Shown here in pieces: positions 15,871 through 24,613 of a stretch of DNA of 64,000 nt. Both the position numbers and the translations under genes were made by a program. The DNA is taken from assembly GCF_001262505.1 (NCBI RefSeq), contig NZ_KQ410732.1, forward strand, positions 300,095 to 364,094, in the 5' to 3' direction. This DNA is from Shinella sp. SUS2 (GTDB taxonomy: Bacteria > Pseudomonadota > Alphaproteobacteria > Rhizobiales > Rhizobiaceae). A model generated the notes under the pieces. That model did not search any database, was not told the DNA's origin, and saw only the letters and a program-made list of their open reading frames with translations. Position 1 is the first letter of the stretch. Each line of letters opens with the position of its first letter.

Positions 15871-16611
15871 TCAGGGAGAAAGCGCCTTGCGCTCCTCTTC
15901 GGCCGAAAGCGGCGCGCCTGCCTGGATGGAGGCGAGGTAGGCGTCGACGGTCTCCTGTGCGGAGGCGGGCACGTAGCCTTCGGCCTGCGGCGTCGTCAGC
16001 GCGAGCCGCGTGGTCCACGCGCCGTCCTGACGGCAGGCAACGGTCTGTGTGTTGCTTGCCGGCTGTGTCAGCCGGTATTCCCGGCAGAGCTCGCCGCGCT
16101 CGTCGCGGAAGGTGGCGACGACATGCAGCACGGAAGTGCCGAGCGTCACGTCCCGGCCGGATGCCTCACGATCGAGGGCGGCGGCGATCTCCGCGCCGGA
16201 ATCCGTCGCTGAAGGGCCCATGCGCCCGAGCGTGAAGCCGACGACGCCGGTGATGACGGCGACGAGGCTCGCCGCGATCGGCATCATCCACGACCGCGCC
16301 ACCGGCCGGACGGGCTCCGGATGTGGCCTTGCGGGGAAGGAGACGACATTGTCCTGCGGCGGTGCTGATTTCTGTCCCGCCTCCTGCACCATGCGCTGCA
16401 CCGCAACGGTCAGTGCTTCCGGCACCGGCTCGTCGATCAGCGGCTTGAGGGTGTCGCCGACCAGACGGCGGCTGTCGAAAAAGACGGCGAGCCGTTCGGC
16501 GAGGGCCTCGTCGTCGGCGAGCGCCTCTTCCAGGGCGAGGCTCTGCGCCTCGTCCAGTTCGCCATCGGCAAACGCCATCAATGTTTCGTCGTCGAATTCC
16601 TGTTTGCTCAT
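15871..16611 (-). CDS. Membrane-anchored anti-sigma factor
   Basis: 246 residues. The cytoplasmic N-terminus has the anti-sigma-like segment LMAFADGELDEAQ (11-23) but no zinc HxxxCxxC motif. One membrane helix lies at about residues 108-129 (WMMPIAASLVAVITGVVGFTLG). The periplasmic part is about 115 residues with two cysteines (C176, C193) that could form a disulfide. It starts inside the stop of the ECF sigma gene (ATGA overlap), the usual arrangement for a sigma/anti-sigma pair. It should hold the sigma factor at the membrane until an envelope signal releases it. Confidence 0.85.
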   Translation of the reverse strand: MSKQEFDDETLMAFADGELDEAQSLALEEALADDEALAERLAVFFDSRRLVGDTLKPLIDEPVPEALTVAVQRMVQEAGQKSAPPQDNVVSFPARPHPEPVRPVARSWMMPIAASLVAVITGVVGFTLGRMGPSATDSGAEIAAALDREASGRDVTLGTSVLHVVATFRDERGELCREYRLTQPASNTQTVACRQDGAWTTRLALTTPQAEGYVPASAQETVDAYLASIQAGAPLSAEEERKALSP

Positions 16612-17150
16612 AGAACGCCGCCTTTCGTATCGGACGAACGCCCGTCGCTGAAACTTATTCCCGTGAGCTCCATCAAATTTTTCCGTGCGCGGGCAAGGCG
16701 GCTCATCACCGTGCCGATCGGAATGGCCAGCACTTCCGCGGCATCGCGGTAGCTCATGTCCTCCACGCAGACCAGAACCAGCACTTCGCGCTGTTCCGTC
16801 GGCAGCTTCTGCAAGGCAGCGGCCACGCCGGCGAGGTCCATGCGCGCATAGGCGGCCGCCTCGCCCGAGGGCACGGAGACGTCGAGCGCCTCGTCGATGT
16901 CGTCATGCGGGCCGGCCGTCTTCTGGCGGCGCAGGTGGTCGATCCACAGATTGCGCAGGATGCGGAACATCCACGCGTCGAAGCGGCTGTCGGGTGCAAA
17001 GCTGTCTGCGGCGAGGATCGCCCGCTCGCAGGCGGCCTGCACCAGGTCGTCGGCCAGTTCCCGTGAACGGCAGAGAGAAATCGCAAAACGTCTGAGGTTC
17101 GGCAGGAAGGCCACAAGCCGTTCCGGCACCGTCGGCATGGTGTTCGTCAT
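16608..17150 (-). CDS. ECF RNA polymerase sigma factor
   Basis: 180 residues. Region 2 (about 14-78) contains RELADDLVQAACERA and FDAWMFRILRNLWIDHLRR; region 4 (about 108-160) contains LPTEQREVLVLVCVEDMSYRDAAEVL and GTVMSRLARARKNL. There is no extra domain, so it is a classic ECF sigma. ATG at 17150 is preferred, with an AAAGAAA-type site before it; a longer start at 17171 lacks one. It is paired with the anti-sigma gene and flanked by genes with GGAATA-N15-CGTTCC promoters, its likely targets. No copy of that promoter was found upstream of the sigma gene itself. Confidence 0.92.
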   Translation of the reverse strand: MTNTMPTVPERLVAFLPNLRRFAISLCRSRELADDLVQAACERAILAADSFAPDSRFDAWMFRILRNLWIDHLRRQKTAGPHDDIDEALDVSVPSGEAAAYARMDLAGVAAALQKLPTEQREVLVLVCVEDMSYRDAAEVLAIPIGTVMSRLARARKNLMELTGISFSDGRSSDTKGGVL

Positions 17151-17171
17151 GCAATTTCTTTGGCACGCCAT

Positions 17172-17198
17172 GGAATAAGCTGTCGAGTCAAACGTATG
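17172..17198 (+). promoter_or_regulatory. Possible ECF-type promoter of the subtilase gene
   Basis: GGAATA (17172-17177), 15-nt spacer, CGTATG (17193-17198). It has the same -35 box and spacing as the three minus-strand ECF promoters, but the -10 differs in two bases and the flanking GAC and TCC are missing. It points at the subtilase gene 63 nt downstream. Confidence 0.5.
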
Positions 17199-17260
17199 TC
17201 AGGGATGACTATCAACAGAAGGTGGCACCGATGAACCGGTGTCGCCACGGGAGACGGACC

Positions 17261-18658
17261 ATGCCGAGCCGCCTTATGGACAGAACCGTACGCCTTTCCC
17301 TCCTCGCTGCGCTGGTCATGGCCGGGGTCGTTGCCCTGCCTGCGCCGCAAGGTAGCCTGGCGCCGGGCGTGGCCATGGCCCTTGCCGACGACGACGACGG
17401 CGACGACGGTGATGACGATGACGACGGCGGCAGCAGCCATCGCGGCGGCCGCGGGGATGACCGCCGCATGGAGACGCCGCGTATCCTGCGCCCGCTGTTC
17501 TCCCGTCCCGAGCGCGAGGTCCGGCGCGCGCCCGTGCGCCGGCCGGTCGTGGTGCCGGAGCGGGCGCAGAACGAGATCGTCGCGGCGGGCCTCGATGAGG
17601 GCGCGCTTGCCGGCCTGACACAGGACGGCTTCGTCATCGACAGCCGCATCGAGGTCGCGCTGGTCGGCGGCGAGATGGTTCGCCTCATCGTTCCCCGGGG
17701 CATGACCCTCGAGGCTGCGCGCGCTGCCGTCTCGGCCCGCAGTGCCACTGCGGCGGTGGATTTCAACCATTTCTACCAGCCGCAGGCGGCAGAGGCCGAA
17801 AAGGCGGCCTGCGTGCGGGAAAGCTGCGGCCTGGTGCGCCACATGGTCGGCTGGCCGACCGGAGGTGACGGCAGCGGCATGGCCTGCCTGAAGCCGCAAC
17901 GCATCGGCCTCATCGACACGGCGATCAATGCCGACCATGCCGTTCTGGCGAAGGCGCGGCTGGAGGTGCTCAGCCTTGGCGACGAAAAGGGTGCGGCATC
18001 GGGCGAGCAGCACGGCACGGCCGTCGCGGCCCTGCTGGTCGGCGCACCCGGCAGCCGCGTGCCGGGCCTGCTGCCCGAGGCCGAGGTCGTCGCCGTGGAT
18101 GCTTTCCAGCGTTTTCGCAAGACCGCCGACATCGCCAATGTCTACGACCTCGTACGTGCGCTCGACCTTCTCGTCCAGCGTGACATCCGGGTCGTCAACC
18201 TAAGCCTCACGGGTCCGGCCAATATGCTGCTGGAGCGGGCGGTGGCGGCCGCCGCCAGCCGGGGGATCATCATGGTTGCCGCTGCCGGCAATGACGGGCC
18301 GAATGCCGAGCCGGTCTATCCCGCCGCCTATGAGCACGTGATCGCCGTGACGGCGGTCGACAAGGCGCGCAATCCCTATCGCCGCGCAGTGCGGGGGGAC
18401 CATATCGATATCGCGGCGCCCGGCGTCGGCGTGTGGACGGCGGCGTCGGTTTCCGGTGCAAGGCAGAAGAGCGGCACCTCGTTCGCCGCCCCCTTCGTCA
18501 CCGCTGCCGTCTCCGTTCTCCTGACCGCCAAGCCCGGCCTTTCGCCGGACGCGGTCGAGGCGGAGCTGATGAAATCCGCCGAGGACATCGGCAAGCCCGG
18601 CAAGGATGCCGTCTACGGCTGGGGATTGCTCAACGCCCGCGCGTTGTGCGGAACCTAG
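17261..18658 (+). CDS. Secreted S8 (subtilisin-like) serine protease
   Basis: 465 residues. A signal peptide (LLAALVMAGVVALP, cleavage likely after ALA at 42) leads straight into an acidic run: 11 of residues 43-55 are Asp, followed by GGSSHRGG. A prodomain-like region precedes the S8 fold, whose catalytic residues are D219 (GLIDTAI), H251 (EQHGTAVA) and S407 (SGTSFAAP), with the oxyanion Asn N344 (AAGNDGP). ATG at 17261 has GGGAG 8 nt upstream. It is divergent from the sigma/anti-sigma pair and has a weak ECF-like promoter, so it may be a target or a modulator of that system. Its stop overlaps the stop of the convergent NadE gene. Confidence 0.9.
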   Translation: MPSRLMDRTVRLSLLAALVMAGVVALPAPQGSLAPGVAMALADDDDGDDGDDDDDGGSSHRGGRGDDRRMETPRILRPLFSRPEREVRRAPVRRPVVVPERAQNEIVAAGLDEGALAGLTQDGFVIDSRIEVALVGGEMVRLIVPRGMTLEAARAAVSARSATAAVDFNHFYQPQAAEAEKAACVRESCGLVRHMVGWPTGGDGSGMACLKPQRIGLIDTAINADHAVLAKARLEVLSLGDEKGAASGEQHGTAVAALLVGAPGSRVPGLLPEAEVVAVDAFQRFRKTADIANVYDLVRALDLLVQRDIRVVNLSLTGPANMLLERAVAAAASRGIIMVAAAGNDGPNAEPVYPAAYEHVIAVTAVDKARNPYRRAVRGDHIDIAAPGVGVWTAASVSGARQKSGTSFAAPFVTAAVSVLLTAKPGLSPDAVEAELMKSAEDIGKPGKDAVYGWGLLNARALCGT

Positions 18659-19644
18659 TCCGCACCATCGAAGACGAGTGGCGGGCAATGCAGGTAGCGG
18701 GCAACCTTGCGCTTGGCGGCGATGTCCGTCCAGACCAGTTCGACGTCGCTTGCCTTGAGGCCCGTTGCTGCGGCGATCTCCGCTGGCGGCACGGCGTTCT
18801 CCAGCCCGTAGAGGCAGATGTCCATCTTGTCGTAGGGCAGGGCGAAGTAGAACTCCTCCTGTGTCTGCGGCAGGGAATAGGTGTCGGTGGTGGGCGGACG
18901 CGACAGGATGTCGGCCGGGACGCCGAGATGGGCGGCAAGCTGGAAGACCTGCGACTTGTAGAGGTGGGCGATCGGCTTGATATCGGCGGCGCCGTCGCCG
19001 TTCTTGACGAAGAAGCCCTGGTCGTATTCCAGCCGGTTCGGCGTGCCGAGCACGGCGAAGTTCAGCCGGTCGGCGTGGTAGTACTCGAGCTGCTTGCGGG
19101 TGCGCTGCTTCATGTTCGTCGCCGCGACGATGCCGAGATAGGCATTCGCCGACAGGCGCACCTTGCGCATTTCACCGTCGGGCGCGCGCACAACGAGGGA
19201 GGAGATGTTGTAACCGCCCGTCGTCATCGGGTTGTCGAAGACGATCTTGGAGGCCCAGCCCGCCTCGTATTCCGGCACGGCCTCGCGGATGAAGGCGTCG
19301 CGGCGCGTATAACAGCCCATGGCGGCGAGCGATGGGCCGATATCCTCGACGATGCTCTCGATCCCGAAGGTTTCGGCGACGCTGCGCCCGAGGCGCAGGC
19401 TTTCCGGATCGGAATCGTTTTCCGGCATGAACAGGGCGAAGACGTTCTTTGCGCCGAGCGCCTTGACGGCGAGCGCTGCGCAGAGGCTGGAATCGATGCC
19501 GCCGGAAAGGCCGAGCACCAGGCCGCGCTTGCGCAGGTCGAGGCGCAAGCGCTCACGCATCCAGCCGGTAATGCGTTCTACCTCTGCAGCGGGATCGAGC
19601 ACGAGCGGGGCAAAGGTTGGCGTGTGGGACTTCGGCGCGATCAT
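18655..19644 (-). CDS. NadE-family NAD synthase paralogue
   Basis: 329 residues of the ammonia-dependent NAD+ synthetase fold: P-loop GLSGGIDSSLCAAL near residue 45 (N-type ATP pyrophosphatase), MTTGGYNISSLVV, and GDGAADIKPIAHLYKSQV. It has no glutaminase domain. NadE adenylates nicotinate adenine dinucleotide and amidates it with ammonia. Because it ends an operon with an AMP-ligase, ACP, amidotransferase and GNAT, overlapping the ligase by 4 nt, it may instead activate and amidate another carboxylate. Housekeeping NAD synthesis in rhizobia commonly uses a longer glutamine-dependent enzyme. Function within the cluster is inferred. Confidence 0.82.
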   Translation of the reverse strand: MIAPKSHTPTFAPLVLDPAAEVERITGWMRERLRLDLRKRGLVLGLSGGIDSSLCAALAVKALGAKNVFALFMPENDSDPESLRLGRSVAETFGIESIVEDIGPSLAAMGCYTRRDAFIREAVPEYEAGWASKIVFDNPMTTGGYNISSLVVRAPDGEMRKVRLSANAYLGIVAATNMKQRTRKQLEYYHADRLNFAVLGTPNRLEYDQGFFVKNGDGAADIKPIAHLYKSQVFQLAAHLGVPADILSRPPTTDTYSLPQTQEEFYFALPYDKMDICLYGLENAVPPAEIAAATGLKASDVELVWTDIAAKRKVARYLHCPPLVFDGAD

Positions 19645-21167
19645 GCAGGCGATCCTGTCTTTTGGCCAGTCGTAATGGCGGGTTCGGCGGCAAGCCGGCG
19701 GCTTGCCTTGCCGGAATCGGTCTTGGGAAGGGAATCCCGGAATTCGACTTGCTTCGGGACCATGTGGTCCTCGAGATGGCGGGCGCAGAAGCGCAGCACG
19801 TCCCGTTCGGTGAGGGCCGGGTCCGAGGCGACGACCACAGCCTTGACCGCCTGCCCGAGGACCTCATGAGGAATGCCGACGACCAGCGCTTCCGCGACGC
19901 CCGGCATGCGGGAGAGCACGTCTTCCACGGCTTTCGGCGCGACCTTCTCGCCGCGCGACTTGATGATGTCGTCCATGCGGGAGACGAAGGTGAGGTAGCC
20001 GTCCACATCCGCGGTGAAAAGGTCGCCGGTGTGGAGGCGCAGGCCGTCCATACGCGGATCGGGCCGCAGCGCGCGGCGTGTCGCGGCCTCGTTCTGCCAG
20101 TAGCCGCGCATGACATGCGGCCCGCTGATCACCAGTTCGCCGACCGTGCCGGGCGACACAGGCGCGCCTGCCTCATCGACGACCTCGGCCCGGCCGCCCG
20201 GTATGGCGATGCCGACAGAACCGCGCCGGGCATCGATATCGCCCGGCGGCAGCCAACTCGCACGGGTGCATTCGGTCTGGCCGTACATCGAATAGAGTTT
20301 CACTTGCGGCAAGAAGGCGCGCAGCCAGTCGAGATGGGCGAGCGGCATGGGCGCGGCGGCGCTGGTGACGTAGCGCAGGCTTGCAAAGAGCGACGCGTCG
20401 AGGTCGCGCGCCTGCATCATCATGGCGGCCATGGCCGGCACGAGGGGAAATCCGGTGACGCGCTCGTCGCGGATCCTCTCGAAGATCGCCTGCGGAAAGG
20501 CGAAGGATTTCTCGATGACCAGGGTCGCACCGCAGCGCATGGCGGTGACGAGCTGGTTGAGGCCGTAGCCGAAGGACATGGGCAGCACGACGAGAATGGT
20601 GTCGGCGGCGGTGTTCTCGAGATAGGTGGTGATCGCGCGGGCAGCGGCGTCCATGTTCTCATGGGCGAGCATCACGCCCTTCGGTTCCCCCGTCGAGCCC
20701 GATGTGTAGATCAGTGCTGCGAGATCCGTGTCGGGCAGGGGGTCGGCGATGAGCGGCGCGGCATCGAGCGCTGCCTCGAAGCCACCGCCTGCCACGATGC
20801 GAGGTGTCGCGGCGATCTCTGGCGTTTCATCGAGCAGCCTTTCGAGGCGGCCTTCCACGAAAACCAGCGCGGGGGTGCAGTCGCGGGCGATCTGCGCGAG
20901 CCGTGTGCTCTTGGCCGCGGGGTTGACGGGGCAGATGACGGCACCCGCAATCCAGGTCGCGAGGACGGCGACGGCGGTCTGCCAGCCGTTGTCCAGGAGG
21001 ATGAGAACGCGGTCGCCGCGTTCGACGCCGCGTGTGCGCAGCGTCGTTGCCGTGCGTGTCGCAAGATCGAGGAAGCGCGCGTAGCTGAGCCGCACGTCGC
21101 CCGAGACGATCGCCGTCTGGGCGCCGTCGCGGGCTGCGCTGTCCTTGAGATATTGCTCGATCCGCAT
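19641..21167 (-). CDS. AMP-forming acyl-CoA/acyl-ACP ligase
   Basis: 508 residues of the ANL adenylating family. Visible motifs are the P-loop YTSGSTGEPKG (154-164), YGQTECT near residue 295, TGDLF near 395, and the C-terminal hinge and lysine region (RGEKVAPKAVE, then PKTDSGK) near 425-490. It activates a carboxylic acid as an acyl-adenylate and loads it on CoA or on a carrier protein. The adjacent ACP (13 nt apart) is the probable acceptor. The ATG at 21167 excludes an upstream stretch that overlaps the ACP gene. The acid cannot be predicted from sequence alone. Confidence 0.85.
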   Translation of the reverse strand: MRIEQYLKDSAARDGAQTAIVSGDVRLSYARFLDLATRTATTLRTRGVERGDRVLILLDNGWQTAVAVLATWIAGAVICPVNPAAKSTRLAQIARDCTPALVFVEGRLERLLDETPEIAATPRIVAGGGFEAALDAAPLIADPLPDTDLAALIYTSGSTGEPKGVMLAHENMDAAARAITTYLENTAADTILVVLPMSFGYGLNQLVTAMRCGATLVIEKSFAFPQAIFERIRDERVTGFPLVPAMAAMMMQARDLDASLFASLRYVTSAAAPMPLAHLDWLRAFLPQVKLYSMYGQTECTRASWLPPGDIDARRGSVGIAIPGGRAEVVDEAGAPVSPGTVGELVISGPHVMRGYWQNEAATRRALRPDPRMDGLRLHTGDLFTADVDGYLTFVSRMDDIIKSRGEKVAPKAVEDVLSRMPGVAEALVVGIPHEVLGQAVKAVVVASDPALTERDVLRFCARHLEDHMVPKQVEFRDSLPKTDSGKASRRLAAEPAITTGQKTGSPA

Positions 21168-21180
21168 GGCCGGCTTGCCG

Positions 21181-21435
21181 TCAGGCCGCCTGCTTGCGGT
21201 CGATGAAGCCGGCGATGCGCTCGATCGTGTCGAGGTTGGTCGGGACGATGTCGGCATCGGCGACCTGGATGCCGAAGCGTTCTTCAAGGAAGCCGACGAG
21301 TTCGAGGATGCCGGTGGAATCGACGAGGTCGTTGTCGATCAGCGACAGGTCGGCCGGCAGCGGATGGCTGTCGTCGCCGAACAGGAAGTTTTCCACGATG
21401 AAGGTGCGGATTGCGGCTTTGGTCTCGTCGGACAT
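21181..21435 (-). CDS. Acyl carrier protein
   Basis: 84 residues. The phosphopantetheine attachment Ser is S40 in DNDLVDSTGILELV, a variant of the usual DSL motif with DST. It has the expected four-helix size and an acidic character. It lies 2 nt after the asparagine-synthase-like gene and before the ligase, so it is a dedicated carrier of this cluster and not the fatty-acid-synthesis ACP. Confidence 0.9.
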   Translation of the reverse strand: MSDETKAAIRTFIVENFLFGDDSHPLPADLSLIDNDLVDSTGILELVGFLEERFGIQVADADIVPTNLDTIERIAGFIDRKQAA

Positions 21436-21437
21436 GG

Positions 21438-23393
21438 TCAGCTTATCCCAATGCTGGATGCAGGTTCTGTGGATCGCGCGGCGCCGGTGCCGCGCAGGAG
21501 CTCGGTGGAGAGGATGCCGATGAAGGCCGTGTTGTCGCGGAAGCCGGAGACCTGTCCGTTGCGAACCTTCTCCTTCAGCTTGCCGACGGCCTGGACATTG
21601 AACAGCCCACCCTCGGCAAGCCGCTCCGGCGACAGCACGGTGTCGAGATAGGCCGGCGTGTGCGGGGCAGCGAAGCTCTCGCTGTCCGGCGCGCGATAGG
21701 GCTGTTTCGGGCGGTCGATGATGACCTCGGGTACGAGGCCGCGGGCGGCTTCCTTGAGAATGTGCTTTTCACGAAGGCCGAGCAGCTTCGTATCCGGGGC
21801 AAGGCCGGCGGCGAAGGCGACGACCCGGTGGTCGAGGAAGGGAAAGCGGCCTTCCACGGCATTGGCCATCATCACCCGGTCGCCCTGGCTGGACAGGATA
21901 TAGCCCGGCAGCAGGAAGGCCGTTTCGAGATATTGCGCCTGGTGCAGCGGATGCCAGCGGCGGAAATCGGCCGGCAGCTGCGCTGCAAGGTCCTCGGCGG
22001 CGTCGTAGTTGACAAGCGTCTCCTTGAGGCCGGCGGAGAAGAACAGCTTTGCCGCCGCCGTGGAGCGGAAGCGCGGGCGGTGGGAATAGAGCGGATCGTC
22101 GAGGGCTTCCGAGCCGAAGGCGAAGAAACGCGCGAGATATTCCGGCGTCTGCTGTTTGAGGCCCGGCAGATAGGGGTAGAGCCGCTGGAAGAGACGGGGG
22201 CGGTGGACGGATCCCGGTTGCCGGCCGCAGAAGCGCCGGACGCGTGCCTCACGGAAAAGGTCGTAGCCGGCGAAGATCTCGTCCGCACCCTCGCCGGTCA
22301 GCACGACCTTCATGCCGCGCTCGCGCACGCGGGCGGCAAGCAGGTGCAGCGGCACAGGGGCGGCGCGCAGGATCGGTCGCTCGATATGGCCCATCACTGC
22401 GGGCAGGTGGTGTGCGATCGCCTCCGTCGAGCATTCGACGCTGTCGGCGGCCGCATCGAGCGTGGCTGCCATCTGCCGCTGCCAGGCGCTTTCGTCGTGT
22501 TCCTCGCTGCGGAAGGTCAGGGAAAAGGTGCGAAGGCCGCGTGTCACGCTGCGCGCAGCAAGCGCGGCGATGATGGAGGAATCGATGCCGCCGGAAAGAT
22601 AGGATCCGACGGGCACGTCGGCGCGCAGGCGAATGCGCGTCGCATCGGCGAGAAGCGCGCGCAGCTCCTCGACCTGGCTTTCGAACCAGCTGGCCGGCGG
22701 GACATCGCAGCGATCGGGGAAGGAGAGTTGCCACCAGGGGCGGACCGTCTGGCGGTCGCCCTCGACGGTCATCAGGTGCCCGGGCGGCAGTTCGAAGATG
22801 TTGCGGTAGGCGGTGCGCGGCGGGATCGGGCACCAGAGCGTAAAGATCTGGTCGAGCGCCACGGGATCGATCTCGGCGACCATGCCGGGCAAGGCCAGCA
22901 GCGCGCCGATCTCTGAGGCGAAGAACAGCGCGCCTTCGTGCCGCGTATAGAACAGCGGACGCACGCCCATGCGGTCGCGGGCAAGCACAAGCCGACGGTT
23001 CTTCGTATCGTGGATGGCGAAGGCGAAGTCACCGTTGAAGTCCGCCAGGCAGGAAGGTCCCTTTTCCGCAAAGGCCGTGAGCAGAACCTCGGTGTCCGAC
23101 GTGGTGCGGAACCGGTGGCCGCGGGCCGTCAGATCGTCGCGCAGCTCCACATAGTTGAAGATCTCGCCGTTGAAGGAGAGCGCGAGCGCCCCGTCATCCG
23201 TCGCCATCGGCTGGGCGCCGTCGGCAAGGCCGACGATGGAAAGGCGCGTATGGGCAAGGCCCGCATCGCTGCGGATGAGGATCCCTTCACCGTCCGGACC
23301 GCGATGGCGAAGCGCGGCGACCATGCGGCGCAGGTGGTCCGCCGCCCGTTCCGGCGCGATGTTTCCCCCGTAGTATCCAGCGATCCCGCACAT
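21438..23393 (-). CDS. Asparagine-synthase-like glutamine amidotransferase (AsnB type)
   Basis: 651 residues. It begins MCGIAGYYGG, so the N-terminal Cys2 nucleophile of class II glutaminases is present, followed by RHRGPDGEG and SFNGEIFN. The synthetase half carries the ATP pyrophosphatase loop SGGIDSS near residue 265 and LTGEGADEIFAGYD near 360. Glutamine-derived ammonia is passed to an acyl-adenylate. The context (ACP, ligase, GNAT, NadE) suggests amidation of a specialised metabolite or glycan precursor, as in other AsnB paralogues outside amino-acid synthesis. It starts 3 nt after the GNAT stop. Confidence 0.88.
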   Translation of the reverse strand: MCGIAGYYGGNIAPERAADHLRRMVAALRHRGPDGEGILIRSDAGLAHTRLSIVGLADGAQPMATDDGALALSFNGEIFNYVELRDDLTARGHRFRTTSDTEVLLTAFAEKGPSCLADFNGDFAFAIHDTKNRRLVLARDRMGVRPLFYTRHEGALFFASEIGALLALPGMVAEIDPVALDQIFTLWCPIPPRTAYRNIFELPPGHLMTVEGDRQTVRPWWQLSFPDRCDVPPASWFESQVEELRALLADATRIRLRADVPVGSYLSGGIDSSIIAALAARSVTRGLRTFSLTFRSEEHDESAWQRQMAATLDAAADSVECSTEAIAHHLPAVMGHIERPILRAAPVPLHLLAARVRERGMKVVLTGEGADEIFAGYDLFREARVRRFCGRQPGSVHRPRLFQRLYPYLPGLKQQTPEYLARFFAFGSEALDDPLYSHRPRFRSTAAAKLFFSAGLKETLVNYDAAEDLAAQLPADFRRWHPLHQAQYLETAFLLPGYILSSQGDRVMMANAVEGRFPFLDHRVVAFAAGLAPDTKLLGLREKHILKEAARGLVPEVIIDRPKQPYRAPDSESFAAPHTPAYLDTVLSPERLAEGGLFNVQAVGKLKEKVRNGQVSGFRDNTAFIGILSTELLRGTGAARSTEPASSIGIS

Positions 23394-23396
23394 GGC

Positions 23397-24506
23397 TTAC
23401 CCGAACCGGTCGCCGATGAGGCGCGTCCAGCCTTCGCCGGCAAGGCCGTTGAGGAATGCCTTGCCGTTCGTCATCGCCTCCAGCAGTGCGGGGTCGCGGG
23501 TATGCACGATGGTCGAGGAGGTGTGCAGGAAGGCGCATTTCTTGCCAAGCATTGCCTGCAGCAAGGCCGGCTGTGTGCGGCCGCGGATGGCGACGAGGCC
23601 ACGGGCGTGCGCATTTCTTATCAGGCAATCGATGATGATGGATTCCTGGCCGGGTTCCGCCATGATCTGGACCGTATGGCCGATACCGCCCGGGCCACCA
23701 TAATAAAGGTAGGCGCCCATGGCCTTGCCGGATCGGGTCTTGACAACATGCTGAACACGTTCGCCATGCATCGCCTTGCGCGCGGCGTGCTGCAGCATCG
23801 TTTCCAGCATCGGTCTGTCCCAGACCGGACGCAGCGGGAAATGGCTGGAAAATTGCCTGCAAAGGTTGGCAAATTCATCATCGGATACCGGCTCGTCGAT
23901 GAAGGCGTCCGCCTTGCTTGCCTGCGGCGCGTAATGGGACCAGGTCTGCTTTTCGCTGCGCCGGGAAACGATGGCATCGGCGGCGCGGGCGATCGGGCGG
24001 AACAGTTTCAGGGCGGAATGGCGTCCGGCTGCGACCTCCAGCGAGAAGGCGGCCGGTTTGAGGATGCGCAGCCATTCGAGGCTGTAGGGCGCAAGGACCG
24101 TGGCGCGCGCCTTGCGCCACATGTCGGTGGAAATCGTGTTGGACGTCTCGGTGAAGGAGAAGTCCTGGGGGCCGGAGAACACGTCGCGCAGCAGGCGCGG
24201 AGCGGCGAAAGGGTCGCTGTCCCGGTCGTCGCAGGCGAAAGTGCCGCAGTTGGCGACCTTCAGGCGGCGACCCTCGAACTCCATCTCCATCGGCAGGACA
24301 CCGAGGAAACCTGAAACGCTGCCATCGGCGCGCACATGCACGCGGGAGCGCAGCTCCGGTTCTTTCTCGGAAAAGTCGATGAAGAGGGTGCGCAGATAGG
24401 TTTTCAGATCGTCGTTCGCCGGATCGGCGGTCTTGCGCAGCAGGCGCTGGAACAGGTCCGCGACCGCATCCACATCCCCTGCTTCAAATGAACGAACGCT
24501 CGACAT
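23397..24506 (-). CDS. GNAT-fold acyltransferase
   Basis: 369 residues, larger than a single GNAT, probably two tandem GNAT halves. The N-terminal part starts VRSFEAGDVDAVADLFQRLL and has FLGVLPMEMEFEGRRL strands; the C-terminal part has a second strand set ending in the TIVHTRDP region. The group acyl-transfers onto an amine or hydroxyl using acyl-CoA or acyl-ACP. It is the first gene of the five-gene operon and may use the ACP-bound acyl group. A weak -35/-10 pair (TTGACC at 24577-24582 and CTTACG-type at 24553-24558, minus strand) lies upstream. Confidence 0.72.
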   Translation of the reverse strand: MSSVRSFEAGDVDAVADLFQRLLRKTADPANDDLKTYLRTLFIDFSEKEPELRSRVHVRADGSVSGFLGVLPMEMEFEGRRLKVANCGTFACDDRDSDPFAAPRLLRDVFSGPQDFSFTETSNTISTDMWRKARATVLAPYSLEWLRILKPAAFSLEVAAGRHSALKLFRPIARAADAIVSRRSEKQTWSHYAPQASKADAFIDEPVSDDEFANLCRQFSSHFPLRPVWDRPMLETMLQHAARKAMHGERVQHVVKTRSGKAMGAYLYYGGPGGIGHTVQIMAEPGQESIIIDCLIRNAHARGLVAIRGRTQPALLQAMLGKKCAFLHTSSTIVHTRDPALLEAMTNGKAFLNGLAGEGWTRLIGDRFG

Positions 24507-24613
24507 CGATACCCACCCGGCCCTGTCCCATTCCGGGCCTCGTCCTGTTCTGCTTACGCGAGGAGCGTGAAGAAAAGGTCAAGAAAGCATTCTGGGTTGG
24601 TGACGTAACGTAA

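Noticed and set aside
17151..17171. ATG at 17171 as the sigma factor start
   Set aside because: It has no ribosome site and would overlap the plus-strand ECF-like promoter; ATG at 17150 is better placed.
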